Shown here: positions 52,501 through 62,484 of the stretch, piece after piece
Layout: each line of letters begins with the position of its first letter
Numbering within the stretch: position 1 is the stretch's first letter
DNA from: Mesostigma viride
Lineage: Eukaryota; Streptophyta; Mesostigmatophyceae; Mesostigmatales; Mesostigmataceae
Length of the DNA stretch: 64,000 nt
NCBI GenBank assembly: GCA_009746045.1
Contig: RPFO01001075.1
Coordinates: 1,085,162-1,149,161, forward strand
Reading direction: 5' to 3'
Translations under genes and position numbers: made by a program
Notes under the pieces: generated by a model
Seen by the model: only the letters and a program-made list of their open reading frames with translations
Database searches by the model: none
Told to the model about the DNA's origin: nothing

Positions 52501-55500
52501 GGGAGGCCTCACGCGTGGAATATGGATGGTGAGCGCAGGTGTACTGGGAGCATGGGATGGTGGGAGGCCTCACGCGTGGAATATGGATGGTGAGCGCAGG
52601 TGTACTGGGAGCATGGGATGGTGGGAGGCCTCACGCGTGGAATATGGATGGTGAGCGCATGTGTACTGGGAGCATGGGATGGTGGGAGGCCTCACGCGTG
52701 GAATATGGATGGTGAGCGCAGGTGTACTGGGAGCATGGGATGGTGGGAGGCCTCACGCGTGGAATATGGATGGTGCTGCACGGACTTGGCCCTCCCTTGG
52801 AGCGTTGCGCGTCCAGGCGATGTATTGGCCCCTTGTCAGCACCGCCCCGTTCCTTGCTCACTTGTGCTGGCATGGCCAGGGGTACCTGCCTTGCATGCAT
52901 GTCAGCTGTTGCCATTGCCTCTGACATCTCATCAATGGCTCTTGGGTTGTGCGCCACCCCCTGTGCTGTGTGGGTGCCCCCCCCCATTTCCCCGTATGTG
53001 CATTCTCTGCCGCGGTTGCTGGTGGGCCGTGCGTGTGACTGTGCCGCCTGCCGCCCGGCCAGATGGGGGAGACGCTGACCGTGCTGATCGCAGAGGCTGA
53101 CGAGGCCGCCGACCGGCTGGTGGTCAGCGAGAAGCGGGGCAAGGCGATGGAGGTGAGGGCGGAGGTTTATGGTTTAGGGGAGGTGAGGAGGAGCGGGGCA
53201 AAGTGATGGAGACGAGGGCGGGGGCGGGGCGGGGGCGAGGGGGGCTGTGGAGGAGACAAGGGGCAAAGCCATGACGTTTGCATGCGTGACGTGCAGCCGC
53301 TCCAGCATGCTAGTGTTTGCTGCGGCAGGTGCCGCGGTGGGCAGACGCGCTGGCTGGGAAACGCGGGCAGGCAAACAGTGCGGTGGGCCCACGTGGTTTC
53401 ACCCTGGCAGGCGGCGACCCATCCCTGTTTTGTGCCTCCCATTCATCAGCACTGCGTGCCCGCCCCCAGTTGTTGTTGCTGCCGCGACTAGGGTAATGGT
53501 GGAGCTACCGCTGCTGCGTTGGGCGGCAAGTTGCCCACCTCGCCCAGCATGCCCAGTAGCAAGCAAGCCCACCGTGCCATGCCTGCCTGACCTCCTGTCT
53601 GCCCTCACCCTGCCAATTTCCCCACCGGTGCCTTGCGGCCAGGCGCTGCTGATGCTGTCACCCGGCGACATCATCGAGGGGCATGTGCGTGAGCTGCTCC
53701 CGTACGGCGTGTTCGTCACGATCGAGGGGCTGCCCATCCCGCTGCGGTAGGGGGAGTGTGTGTGTGGGGGGGGGGGGGCGCTGCCTGCATGCGGCTAGGG
53801 ACATAGGGTGTGCGACGCGCTGGTCAACGAGATACGCACTTGCACGCACAGTCACGGCAAGTATGGAGGGCATGCATGCGCAGCACATGCACACAGCGCA
53901 CACGCAGCACACGCACACCCCACAGGCGCCTCACAGCCCAGGCCCTTCATGCGTGTGCTGAGGTGCGCCGCGGGAAGGCAGGACACATTTGGGCATCTCT
54001 GGCACTGTACCTGGCCGCAACGTCTGTCGTCGATGGCTGCCTATTGTAGTTTTGATGGCTGCCTGTTGTAGTGTTGATGGCTGCCTATTGTAGTGTTGAT
54101 GGCTGCCTATTGTAGTGTTGGTGGCTGCCTATTGTAGTGAAGGTGGAGGCCTATTGTAGTGTTGATGGCTGCCTATTGTAGTGTTGATGGCTACCTAATG
54201 TAGTGTTGATGGCTGCCTGATCTTCAATGGACGACGTCTGCCTTGCGGTGGCCCCTCTATCATCCCCATAACTACGAGGGCTGTGGGTGGGTCGTGAGCC
54301 GGCGCGTGTCTCCCCCTTGGAGACATGGGCGGCCGCATGCCTGACTCATGCGCCCCTCTGCGTGGGCTCCTCCAGCGGCCTGCGCGCGCGATCTTGTGTG
54401 CGCTTGCCCCACGCTCTTGTGGGCGCTTGCCCCACGCTCATGTGTGTGCGCTTGCCCCACGGGTAAGGGGACATCCCTGGCCTCACGCCCCCCCCCCTGC
54501 GTGCGCCCCATCTTGGTGTCACCTCGCCTCTCCATCGACCTGGGTCCCATCCGCTCACGCCCCCGTCCACGCCTCCTGCCCTGCGCATGGCCCACACGCT
54601 GCTAGTCTCCTGCTGCCATGCCTTTTGGCGGGAAGACATGCGGCTGCATGCGTTGCCGCCAGTGTGGATGGGACCTCACCTACAGGTGGATGGGCATGTG
54701 TCCGCTCACCGCCCCATGAAGCCGCTCTGGCCTGTATGGGCGCAAAGGCCTCACACATGGGGAAACTCGCAGCCAGGACACTGCGACTGACCACCGACCT
54801 TCGTTGGGCTGCGGTTCGGCGCCCGCCCCATCATTGCGGAGAGTCGGGGCACACACCCTGAGGGTGGACGGGGCATGTCTCCGCAGGCAAGCTGCATTGG
54901 AGCCCGTTGTTCCCCTGCACAGTAGTGGTGGTATTTGCTACATGCGTGTGGGGCGTGGGCGGTGCCGTGTGGGGCGAGGCGCGACGTGTGGGTCCCCAGG
55001 GACGCAGTGCCTCCGAATGTCTGTGTGACACTCGGTGCCGTGCCATGGGCTGCAGGCCTGGGCACCTGCCCTGCCCACATTGCTGGGATTTTGCTTGGCC
55101 CTACCCACCCTTGTGGCCGCTACCAGGTTATCTGCACGTGCCGGCTAGCCACATCCGTTTGACATGCCACGTGTCGCCACAACGTCCGCCGTTGGCGTTG
55201 TCCTCACCTGGCATGCTGGACGGACGGCTTGCGTGTGTATGTGCACGCGCGTGTGTGCGTGCGTGTGCGGTGCTTCTCTGTGTGTGCCTACCCCTCCACC
55301 CGCATTTGCAGGGGCCTGCTGCACGTGTCGGCGATCAGCAGCGACCACGTGGGGGACGTGGGCGACATCTTCCAGGTGGGGGACCAGCTCAAGGCGATGG
55401 TCTACGATGTGGACATCGAGTCGGGGCGCGTCTCCCTCAGGTGAGCACTGCGCACAAGCACGAGCACGAGCGCATGGAAGGCATGCGCACGCGCACAAGC

Positions 55501-57328
55501 ACACGGGGGGCATTGCCTCCTACCACCGCGCCCCGTCCCAGTGTCCACGGGCAGGGGTGTGGTTGAGGGCAGGGGTGAGGTTGAGGGCAGGCGTGAGGTT
55601 GAGGGCAGGAGTGAGGTGGAGCGCAGGGGTGAGGTGGAGGGCAGGGGTGAGGTTGAGGGCAGGGTGAGGTTGAGGGCAGGCGTGAGGTTGAGGGCAGGCG
55701 TGAGGTGGAGGGCAGGGGTGAGGTGGAGGGCAGGGGTGAGGTGGAGGGCAGGGGCGAGGTGGAGGGCAGGGGTGAGGTCGAGGGCAGGGGTGAGGTGGAG
55801 GGCAGGGGCGAGGTGGAGGGCAGGGGTGAGGTGGAGGGCTGGGGTGAGGCGGAGGGCAGGGGTGAGGTGGAGGGCAGGGGTGAGGTCGAGGGCAGGGGCG
55901 AGGTTGAGGGCAGGGGCGAGGTGGAGGGCAGGGGTGAGGTCGAGGGCAGGGGTGAGGTGGAGGGCAGGGGTGAGATGGAGGGCAGGGGTGAGGTGGAGGG
56001 CAGGAGTGAGGAGGAGGGCAGGGATGAAGTGGAGGGCAGGGGTGAGATGGAGGGCAGGGGTGAGGTGGAGGGCAGGAGTGAGGAGGAGGGCAGGGGTGAA
56101 GTGGAGGGCAGGGGTGAGATGGAGGGCAGGGGTGAGGTGGAGGGCAGGGGCGAGGTTGAGGGCAGGGGCGAGGTCGAGGGTAGGGGTGAGATGGAGGGCA
56201 GCAGACGCCGACGCGCCGCCTGCCGCCTCTCCTGCCATCGCACCGCCTTTCGCCTCCCGCCTGTTGCCCCTTTCCCTTGCGTGCACTGCCTGCACTGCTG
56301 CGCTGGGAAGAGCTTGGTACTGCCAGCACGTCTGCGGACAGAAGTACTGCCACCCGCTCTGCCACGCAAGCAAAGGGCAGCCCCTTTCGGTGGGTGGTAC
56401 TATCCCACGTCCCTGCCCTCAACCCCCTTGTCCAGACAGTGTCGCATCCCCACCGCTTTTGTGCCAATCGCGGCGCGATGTGCCTGAGTATGGCCAGGTC
56501 CTGCCGTGTGGCTGCGGCTCCTGCTCCTGGTCGATGAAGGGCGCCCGTGTAGTTGCACACATAAACAAGTCGTGCTGCCTCGTTGGTTCCTACAGACGAG
56601 TCCTCTGATAGTTTTCTTCCCCCTTGCTTGTGTGTGCCCACAGCACACAAGACCTGGAGTGCTACCCTGGGCAGATGCTGGAAGACCCTCAGGTGAGCGC
56701 CCCACTCGCTGTCCACTCTCCTGCACACATGCAAATTCTGAGATGTGAGGTGTGCCATGGTGCCCACATCGTTTGGTGCCCACACGCACACCGTCCCAAG
56801 GATTATGTAAGGCGTGCATGAATGGTTGCCGGGCGCTCTCCTCCCAGCATGCACACAGGGCCATCAGGTATGTGTGTCCCTATGTTGATGTCGACTTGTC
56901 CGCGCACGAGCTGCACGCAGGGTGCCCCTGGGCAGCGCCTGCAGGGCTAGTGCTAGTTCCCACGTCGCAGTATGAAAGCGAACCGCCACCAGGAGTTCGC
57001 GCTTCTTTCACCGCTGTCTTATCCGCACCGGTCCACCTGTTGTGGCTTGGGCCTAAGTTATGTGTGTGTGGTGCACCAGCGCATGAGTGCTGGCACAAAG
57101 GGATGGTTGGGAGCCATGTGTCCTGGGCATGTTCTGAACCTGTGATGGCGCTTTCTGCCCCGGATGCCCCCCGGCGGCGTATCTCAGGAGGTGTATGCCA
57201 AGGCGGAGGAATCGGCCGAGCGCGTCAAACAGGAGTGGCTGGAGGTTGAGGCGCAGGCGGGCGACTACGATGGAGGGTACCGCGAGGAGGAGGACGGGGA
57301 TGGGGATGACGCGCAGGATGACAAGTGA
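46535..57328 (+). CDS. rps1: chloroplast 30S ribosomal protein S1 (bS1c), nine exons
   Basis: Exons: 46535-47161, 48613-48720, 50603-50677, 51547-51609, 53063-53152, 53643-53746, 55312-55440, 56644-56692, 57188-57328; all junction phases agree, 461 residues. Residues 1 to about 140 are a long Arg/Ser-rich transit-type leader with an acidic linker. Three S1 (OB-fold) repeats follow: first from LVTGSVVCGRV to LLSLRARWLKTAWKRVR; second ELKVVDSNVGGLVGSIEGVR, AFLPRSQL, RLVVSEKR; third PGDIIEGHVRELLPYGVFVT, GLLHVSAIS, GDQLKAMVYDVDIESGRVSL, then the conserved LECYPGQMLEDPQEVYAKAE. This order is that of plant plastid S1, which binds mRNA on the plastid 30S subunit. The C-terminal tail is acidic (EEEDGDGDDAQDD). 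Introns 2, 4, 6 and 7 hold minisatellites; intron 5 begins with copies of its own donor region. Confidence 0.92.
49138..49850. repeat. 22-bp minisatellite, about 32 copies, S1 intron 2
   Basis: Unit GATGCTGGCGATGGGCGCGT + CT, alternating mainly GATGCTGG and GGTGCTGG. The last units diverge (GTGCCGGCGGTGGG, GATGGGGGCGA). Both strands are stop-free in some frames. Confidence 0.97.
50189..50390 (+). repeat. GGGT/GTGG tetranucleotide microsatellite, about 200 bp, S1 intron 2
   Basis: Near-perfect GGGT repeat with one phase slip at about 50302. It is a strong G-quadruplex-forming sequence on the coding strand. A GGTCGGGGTGGGT echo follows at 50500-50560. Confidence 0.97.
52060..52775 (+). repeat. 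61-bp minisatellite, about 12 copies, S1 intron 4
   Basis: The unit contains GTGTACTGGGAGCATGGGAT, GGTGGGAGGCCTCACGCGTG and GAATATGGATGGTGAGCGCAG. The first units are shortened. ATGGTGAGC within the unit looks like a 5' splice site but does not match the intron's own donor (TTTGTACGT). Confidence 0.95.
53129..53275 (+). repeat. duplicated exon 5 end plus donor, 59-bp spacing, S1 intron 5
   Basis: 53129-53163 (exon end GAGAAGCGGGGCAAGGCGAT, GGAG, donor GTGAGGGCGGA) recurs at 53188-53222 (GAGGAGCGGGGCAAAGTGAT, GGAG, ACGAGGGCGGG), with about 29 of 35 bases equal. A weaker third copy starts near 53250 (GAGGAGACAAGGGGCAAAGC). Confidence 0.75.
54040..54220 (+). repeat. 22-bp minisatellite, 8 copies, S1 intron 6
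   Basis: Unit GTGTTGATGGCTGCCTATTG + TA with variants (GTGAAGGTGGAGGCC, TACCTAATG). It lies about 290 bases after the intron's donor. Confidence 0.9.
55556..56210 (+). repeat. 18-bp minisatellite, about 36 copies, S1 intron 7
   Basis: Unit GGTGAGGTGGAGGGCAGG with variants (GTTGAG, GTCGAG, GATGGAG, AGTGAGGAG). As the period is a multiple of three, frames stay open in register (EGRGEV and RAGVRW repeats). It starts about 115 bases after the donor. Confidence 0.96.
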
Positions 57329-57622
57329 AGCGAGCCCGCGAGCCGTTTGCACTTGGGGGGGGGCTACAAAACCCTAAGGTGACCCCATTTGCCGTACGGA
57401 CCTACTTGCCATGCCATGCCAGTCTGCCACGTGGCGCATATGGAGTCGGTGACAGGCGCTAGCATACAATCTCGTTGGTGACGGGCAGCAGCATCAAGCG
57501 GCATGGGTGACATGCGACAGCAGGTAGTGTCATGAGTGACAGGCGACAGTGTTACTCTATGGGTATTGTTGCTATATGACTCATTGGAATAGTTCAAGTC
57601 CCATGCACATAAGGAAAATGTC

Positions 57623-59585
57623 ATTCATGTCCCACGTAGCTCCCACAAAAACCAGCATCTTCATTAAAACAATAAGTGGAAGCATACATGTGACACTAAT
57701 TGACATGCCCGGAGGCACGCCGTTCAAGGCCCTTCATGAAGTACGTTGCCCTAGAGGCAACCAAGACAAGGGTGGGTGGGTGGGGAGCAAAGAAAGAGGC
57801 CGACAAAACCAGCCAGAGCGGCTTTTAGTCGCAAAACCTCCCTTATCCCTAGCTAACTGACGTCATTAAACCCTTATGTTTAGTGGATGCTAGTAAGACG
57901 CTAACCGTACAGACCGGGGGTAGAATATCCCGAATCTGCACGGCTAGTATTAAATAATGCGTAGGTTGTTCTTTTCAGGGGCACTGCACCTCACGCCCCG
58001 TTCCGCCCGGGTATAATCAACCCAAGCGCGGAACGCACATTTTATTTAATTCATTTTTCAACCATGCACTATATTGCATCTACTAATCACAAAAGCTCTA
58101 GCCAAACAGCTACGAATAAACACTGCGACCTATAAGCCGCTCATCCAGCGGCCTCTTGTTCCCGCATTCACGTATAGAAGAAACTCCGTTCAAAGAACCC
58201 CGATTCATGTCCCACGTAGCTCCCACAAAAACCAGCATCTTCATTAAAACAATAAGTGGAAGCATACATGTGACACTAATTGACATGCCCGGAGGCACGC
58301 CGTTCAAGGCCCTTCATGAAGTACGTTGCCCAATCACCCCCGCCCTGGCTTTCCCTTGAAGCCGCACTCCACCTTGCTCGTTGTCACAAGTGACCGCCCT
58401 GCCGCAAAACGGGAGCCCCCCCACATCGGGAGGCGTGTGCCCGGCGGCTGTGGATGCATGGCCAGGCCCAAAAAGGCCCAGCGCATTTGCACTGCGATTG
58501 CGCACGGCCAGCCTATCATGACCCTCTCGGGGCCCCGAGTCGGTACCGCTATGGCCGTCTCCCCATAGACCCGGGGTGCTTCGAGAAAAAACGTGGACCT
58601 AGCCCAGGCCCCGCCAGCCCGGATGCCCGAGGCCACAGCCCCAGGCACCTGGCTGAACGAGAGTCCGTTCAGCCAAGACCGCATTCCCCCCGAGGTTTCT
58701 ATGCGTGGGGAAAAAATTTCTAGCTTAGACGCTTTTCCCATCGCCGTCCCCAGCCCCAACCACCCCCCCCTCGGCGGAAGGCAATTGCAAAGTTTGCTGG
58801 CCAGCAGCAATTTCCGAAGAAAAAGCCGCAGGCCGCGAACCGAGACACGGGTCGCCAGTGCCAACCATCCGGCTCCAACCCGGGGTGCAAGCATCCCCAG
58901 GTACGGAGCACCAGCTCGCGCACTGGGCCGACCAAGCGACAGTTGAGCACCTGTCACGGCATCCGGCCCACCAAAGACCCCAAGCTGGGGAAAAGGTGCG
59001 GACCGGAGGTAATCTTTTTCTTTTCTTTTAGTTAACCGGGCGAGGAACTACGCCTGGCCGGTTAACAACTGGAAGTCTCACCACTGGCCAAGTGGCCAGT
59101 GCAACCAGTGCTTTTGGGATTTTGCTCCGCAGCACCCATAGCTGCGGCTGCCGCCGCAACGACAACGAGCAAAGAAAGAGGCCGACAAAACCAGCCAGAG
59201 CGGCTTTTAGTCGCAAAACCTCCTTATCCCTAGCTAACTGACGTCATTAAACCTTATGTTTAGTGGATGCTAGTAAGACGCTAACCGTACAGACCGGGGG
59301 TAGAATATCCCGAATCTGCACGGCTAGTATTAAATAATGCGTAGGTTGTTCTTTTCAGGGGCACTGCACCTCACGCCCCGTTCCGCCCGGGTATAATCAA
59401 CCCAAGCGCGGAACGCACATTTTATTTAATTCATTTTTCAACCATGCACTATATTGCATCTACTAATCACAAAAGCTCTAGCCAAACAGCTACGAATAAA
59501 CACTGCGACCTATAAGCCGCTCATCCAGCGGCCTCTTGTTCCCGCATTCACGTATAGAAGAAACTCCGTTCAAAGAACCCCGATT
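57623..59585. repeat. tandem segmental duplication downstream of the S1 gene
   Basis: Two adjoining copies of one unit: 57623-58202 and 58203-59585. Both start with ATTCATGTCCCACGTAGCTC (129 bp, 57623-57751 and 58203-58331) and both end with the same roughly 420-bp block (57785-58205 and 59167-59585), nearly identical. The middles differ: 33 bases in copy 1, about 835 in copy 2. Copy 2's extra segment holds two palindromes, GTTAACCGG...CCGGTTAAC (59031-59066) and CACTGGCCAAGTGGCCAGTG (59089-59108), and no recognised gene. The 420-bp block could alternatively be read as flanking direct repeats of a small element. Confidence 0.85.
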
Positions 59586-59654
59586 TCATTACAATAAGAA
59601 TAATAAGGAATAGGCCATTACTAGACCCCTTTGCAGGCACGCAGGCCTGGCTGT

Positions 59655-60347
59655 TTAGCGGTTGTACATGCGCAGGCAGGGCGTCTGGCGGCCCTCAAAC
59701 CCAGTGCAATCGTCTTTCACACGCAGAGTGTCCCCGCGCAGGGGGAACTTCACATCAGAGGTGCAAGTCCACACGTGGGTCAGCAGAGTGCAGTCCGCCT
59801 TGTGGATCTTCCAGTGCGCAACCTGGCACTCGCGGGAGCAGTACCGCGCATCCTGGCAGCTGGCGCACCTGCGCTTCACCTCTCTCTTGCCCTTCTTCTC
59901 ACACCCCGGCGCAGCGCAGAAACCGCGAACCGACTCGGGGAAAGGACCAATGGGGCTGTCCAAAATGGGCGTGCGCACTGTGATCACCACCTTCTCGCAG
60001 GGGCGGGTATAGGGAAACGCCGTCCTCGCAACGATCTTGTCCGCGTCCTTGGGCACGCGGAAGGACAGGCCAATCCTGGTAACCAGGTCGATGAACCCGT
60101 CGTCCTCCTTCTTCTCGCGAAGGAGGACGCACAGAAGCATGAACTCGCTCTCAGGGCGAATGTGGGACAGGATCTGACTGCGAACGCAGTACTTCCTGCT
60201 GATCGCAGTGCGTACGTCAATGAATTCAAACTCCAACTGGCGATCCAGAGCCGTAAAGGAGTCGAAACGAACCAGCACGCAAAAGGGGGTTTTCAACTTC
60301 TTTTCCCACTCATTCACGCAGCTGTACAAATTGCTGGAGTTTTCCAT
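59655..60347 (-). CDS. MYND zinc-finger protein
   Basis: Intronless, 230 residues from ATG 60347. The C-terminal third has a canonical MYND finger: C144, C149, C161-x2-C164, C170-x3-C174, H182-x3-C186 (CASCQDARYCSRECQVAHWK, then IHKADC). MYND fingers bind short proline-rich peptides of partner proteins. The N-terminal 140 residues (VNEWEKKLKTPFCVLVRFDS, LLREKKEDDGFIDLV) are not recognised. The start is uncertain: ATG 60448 opens MDSTPLIANELPQDHSDLLR in another frame, which looks like the natural N terminus but is out of register by one base near 60400. A TGTAA signal of green-algal type lies about 62 bases past the stop (59589-59593). Confidence 0.75.
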   Translation of the reverse strand: MENSSNLYSCVNEWEKKLKTPFCVLVRFDSFTALDRQLEFEFIDVRTAISRKYCVRSQILSHIRPESEFMLLCVLLREKKEDDGFIDLVTRIGLSFRVPKDADKIVARTAFPYTRPCEKVVITVRTPILDSPIGPFPESVRGFCAAPGCEKKGKREVKRRCASCQDARYCSRECQVAHWKIHKADCTLLTHVWTCTSDVKFPLRGDTLRVKDDCTGFEGRQTPCLRMYNR

Positions 60348-60448
60348 GGCCTTGCGCACCACCAAGCGGTACCAGCCCCCGCACAACTCCGCAACAGGTC
60401 GGAGTGATCCTGAGGGAGCTCATTGGCAATCAGAGGGGTGGAATCCAT

Positions 60449-60892
60449 AGCGGCTGACAGTCTGTGCGTGCTCGTGCGGATTGGCGTGGTTTGGCTGCCA
60501 AACTCGCCCTCCTCCGCTTATGTGCCCGCACCCCCCCGCCCCGCCCAATAGTCCCGTGCCACGCGGCAGGTCCGGATTGGTGGGACGGAATATTCCCACG
60601 GAATATCCGCGGAGCGCCGCGCCTTCTAGAAGGGCGCCGCGCCGGGAATATTCCCATGAATATCCGTGGAAGCGCCGCGCCGCCGCCACGTGGCAGCGTC
60701 CCATTGGTCCGCTTGGAATATTCGTGGGAATATGCCGCCGTGTCGTGCCCGCGTGACACGCGTCGGACTCCCATTGGACTGTCGTGGGTGTCGCGCGCTT
60801 CGCGCGGGCCTCGGCAGGGATAAAACGCGGAGGCGGGCGTTTGGGGGTCCCAATCCGCCCAGCACCACTCAAAACCAACTCCTCTCACTGCA
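60449..60892. promoter_or_regulatory. divergent promoter with heat-shock-element-like palindromes
   Basis: Between the MYND and RING-like genes. GGAATATTCC at 60587-60596 and 60645-60654, CTTCTAGAAG at 60623-60632, and GGAATATTCG at 60715-60724 all fit inverted nGAAn/nTTCn pairs. A 37-bp block around the first two palindromes, ending in GCGCCGCGCC, is duplicated (60587 and 60645). ATTGG (inverted CCAAT) occurs near 60576, 60702 and 60772. GGATAAAA at 60818 is a TATA-like box 75 bases ahead of the plus-strand ATG. Binding by heat-shock factor is inferred. Confidence 0.5.
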
Positions 60893-61561
60893 ATGGAGCC
60901 CTCCCGCGATAAGCCGGCTATGGCGGCAACGGATGTCCCTCCTGCCAAGCGCCAGCCGCCTGCAAACGGCAATGGCGAGCAGTCCCCCGCCATGAAGGTG
61001 TACCTGAAACAGCGGGACACCGAGGACAAGGTGGCAAAGTTCCTGGGGGCTGTGAAAACCAAGCAGGGGCACGCAAACACGCACGAATTCGATGAGAAGT
61101 ACAAGCGGGACGCGCACATGCACGATATCCAAGTGCTGCCGGGCGGCGAGATTTTCTGCGAGAATGCCGCATCGGTGGGCGCCTTCCTCTGCGATTCGGG
61201 CGTTTTTGGGAAGAGCGCGCGCGCAGAACCGCCTGCACAGAACAGGGCTGGCAGTGTGCGGGGGCCTGTTACTTGCGGCGTGTGCAAGAAGCACACCGAT
61301 TTCCTGCTGGATCCGCAGCAGGATGCCAGCGGAGGGGAGGACCCTCAGGAGCATATCCATATCCACGGTGTGTGTGTGGATTGCGCTGTGCAGACCATAG
61401 AAACGAGCGGCAAGCGCGGCATGTGGTGCCCCTTGTGCGCTGCGGACCCTTTGATCGAAGTGCTGATCGATTTGGGCCGCGCAAAACACCTTTCGGAGGC
61501 CCCGTACTTTGTGTACAGCCCCGAGAAGAGCCTGCTGGCTGCTGCCTATGAGGATATGTGA
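60893..61561 (+). CDS. RING-like zinc-binding protein
   Basis: Intronless, 222 residues from ATG 60893. The N-terminal 125 residues are polar, with KVYLKQRDTEDKVAKFLGAV. A cysteine/histidine module then follows: C128-x2-C131, H154/H156/H158, C161-x2-C164, C179-x2-C182 (GPVTCGVCKKH, HIHIHGVCVDC, GMWCPLCAADP). Spacing resembles a RING or zinc-ribbon variant (C2-H-C2-C2), so an E3-ligase or other zinc-binding role is possible but not shown. It shares the upstream region with the MYND gene. An AATAAA signal is at 61575. Confidence 0.65.
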   Translation: MEPSRDKPAMAATDVPPAKRQPPANGNGEQSPAMKVYLKQRDTEDKVAKFLGAVKTKQGHANTHEFDEKYKRDAHMHDIQVLPGGEIFCENAASVGAFLCDSGVFGKSARAEPPAQNRAGSVRGPVTCGVCKKHTDFLLDPQQDASGGEDPQEHIHIHGVCVDCAVQTIETSGKRGMWCPLCAADPLIEVLIDLGRAKHLSEAPYFVYSPEKSLLAAAYEDM

Positions 61562-61574
61562 ATGGTGCAGTACT

Positions 61575-61580
61575 AATAAA
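61575..61580 (+). terminator. AATAAA polyadenylation signal of the RING-like gene
   Basis: AATAAA begins 14 bases after the TGA stop, in TACTAATAAAGCTTGG. This differs from the TGTAA used by many green algae, which also occurs beside the neighbouring MYND gene. Confidence 0.45.
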
Positions 61581-61734
61581 GCTTGGATTGTTTTCCTTAT
61601 AAAGTCCCCACAATGAGCCCCACATAGACAGCCCGGCGGCGCGGACTCGCGGACTTAGACAGCCCGGCAGCACGCGCGGGCCGACAGGCGCCGGATCGGA
61701 CAGGCGGCGGGCTGACAGGCGCTGGTTATAGCAG

Positions 61735-62090
61735 GTGTCAGACGCCAGCAGCAACTCGCATGGGTGACGGGCGCCAGCAGCAACTCGCGTGGGTGACGGG
61801 CGCCAGCAGCAACTCGCATGGGTGACGGGCGCCAGCAGCAACTCGCATGGGTGACGGGCGCCAGCAGCAACTCGCATGGGTGACGGGCGCCAGCAGCAAC
61901 TCGCATGGGTGACGGGCGCCAGCAGCAACTCGCATGGGTGACGGGCGCCAGCAGCAACTCGCATGGGTGACGGGCGCCAGCATCAACTCGCATGGTGACG
62001 GGCGCCAGCAGCAACTCGCATGGGTGACGGGCGCCAGCAGCAACTCGCATGGGTGACGGGCGCCAGCATCAACTCGCATAGGTGACAGAC
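61735..62090. repeat. 29-bp minisatellite, about 12 copies
   Basis: Unit GCAACTCGCATGGGTGACGG + GCGCCAGCA, with CATCAACTCG variants. Degenerate relatives (GACAGGCGCCGG, GACAGGCGGCAG) continue to about 62320 and also occur ahead of the array. Confidence 0.95.
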
Positions 62091-62424
62091 GCCAGTAGTC
62101 AGCTCTGCATGGGACTGCGCGGGACGACAGGCGCGGGCCGAGGGGTGCCGCAACTGACAGGCGCGGGCTAGTAGCTGCAAGATCCGGCAGGTGACCGCCG
62201 CCAGCAGTAAGTGCCGTCTGTGACAGGCGGCAGCAGTCAGCCCTGCACGGGACTGCGCGGGCCGACAGGCGCCGGTTCCGACAGCCGCGGGCCAGCAGCC
62301 GACGGTTACGGCACGTGACAGGCGCCCGCGGACCCTCCACGCCCCGCGGGCCGAATCCGGGTCGAGTCAGTGCCGAGTCGGCGCGCGGACGCCGGAAAGC
62401 GGACGCACACCGCCGGGCGGGGCG

Positions 62425-62484
62425 GGCGAACGGTTCGGGCGAACGGTTCGGGCGAACGGTTCGGGCGAACGGTTCGGGCTATCC
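62425..62484. repeat. 14-bp repeat GGGCGAACGGTTC, four copies
   Basis: CGAACGGTTCGGG is repeated every 14 bases (62428-62482). CGAACGGTTCG is itself palindromic. The array sits at the left end of the foldback element. Confidence 0.85.

Noticed and set aside
55402-56854. Long Pro/Thr/Ser-rich minus-strand ORFs over S1 intron 7
   Set aside because: They are complements of the 18-bp array; real exons on the plus strand flank it with matching phase.
58334-58957. 207-codon minus ORF in the extra segment of the tandem duplication
   Set aside because: GC-rich with equally long ORFs in other frames and no recognisable motif.
57785-59585. LTR-like pair: two 420-bp direct repeats around about 960 bases
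   Set aside because: The repeats do not begin TG or end CA, no primer-binding site or coding part was seen, and the 129-bp block preceding each copy fits a tandem duplication better.
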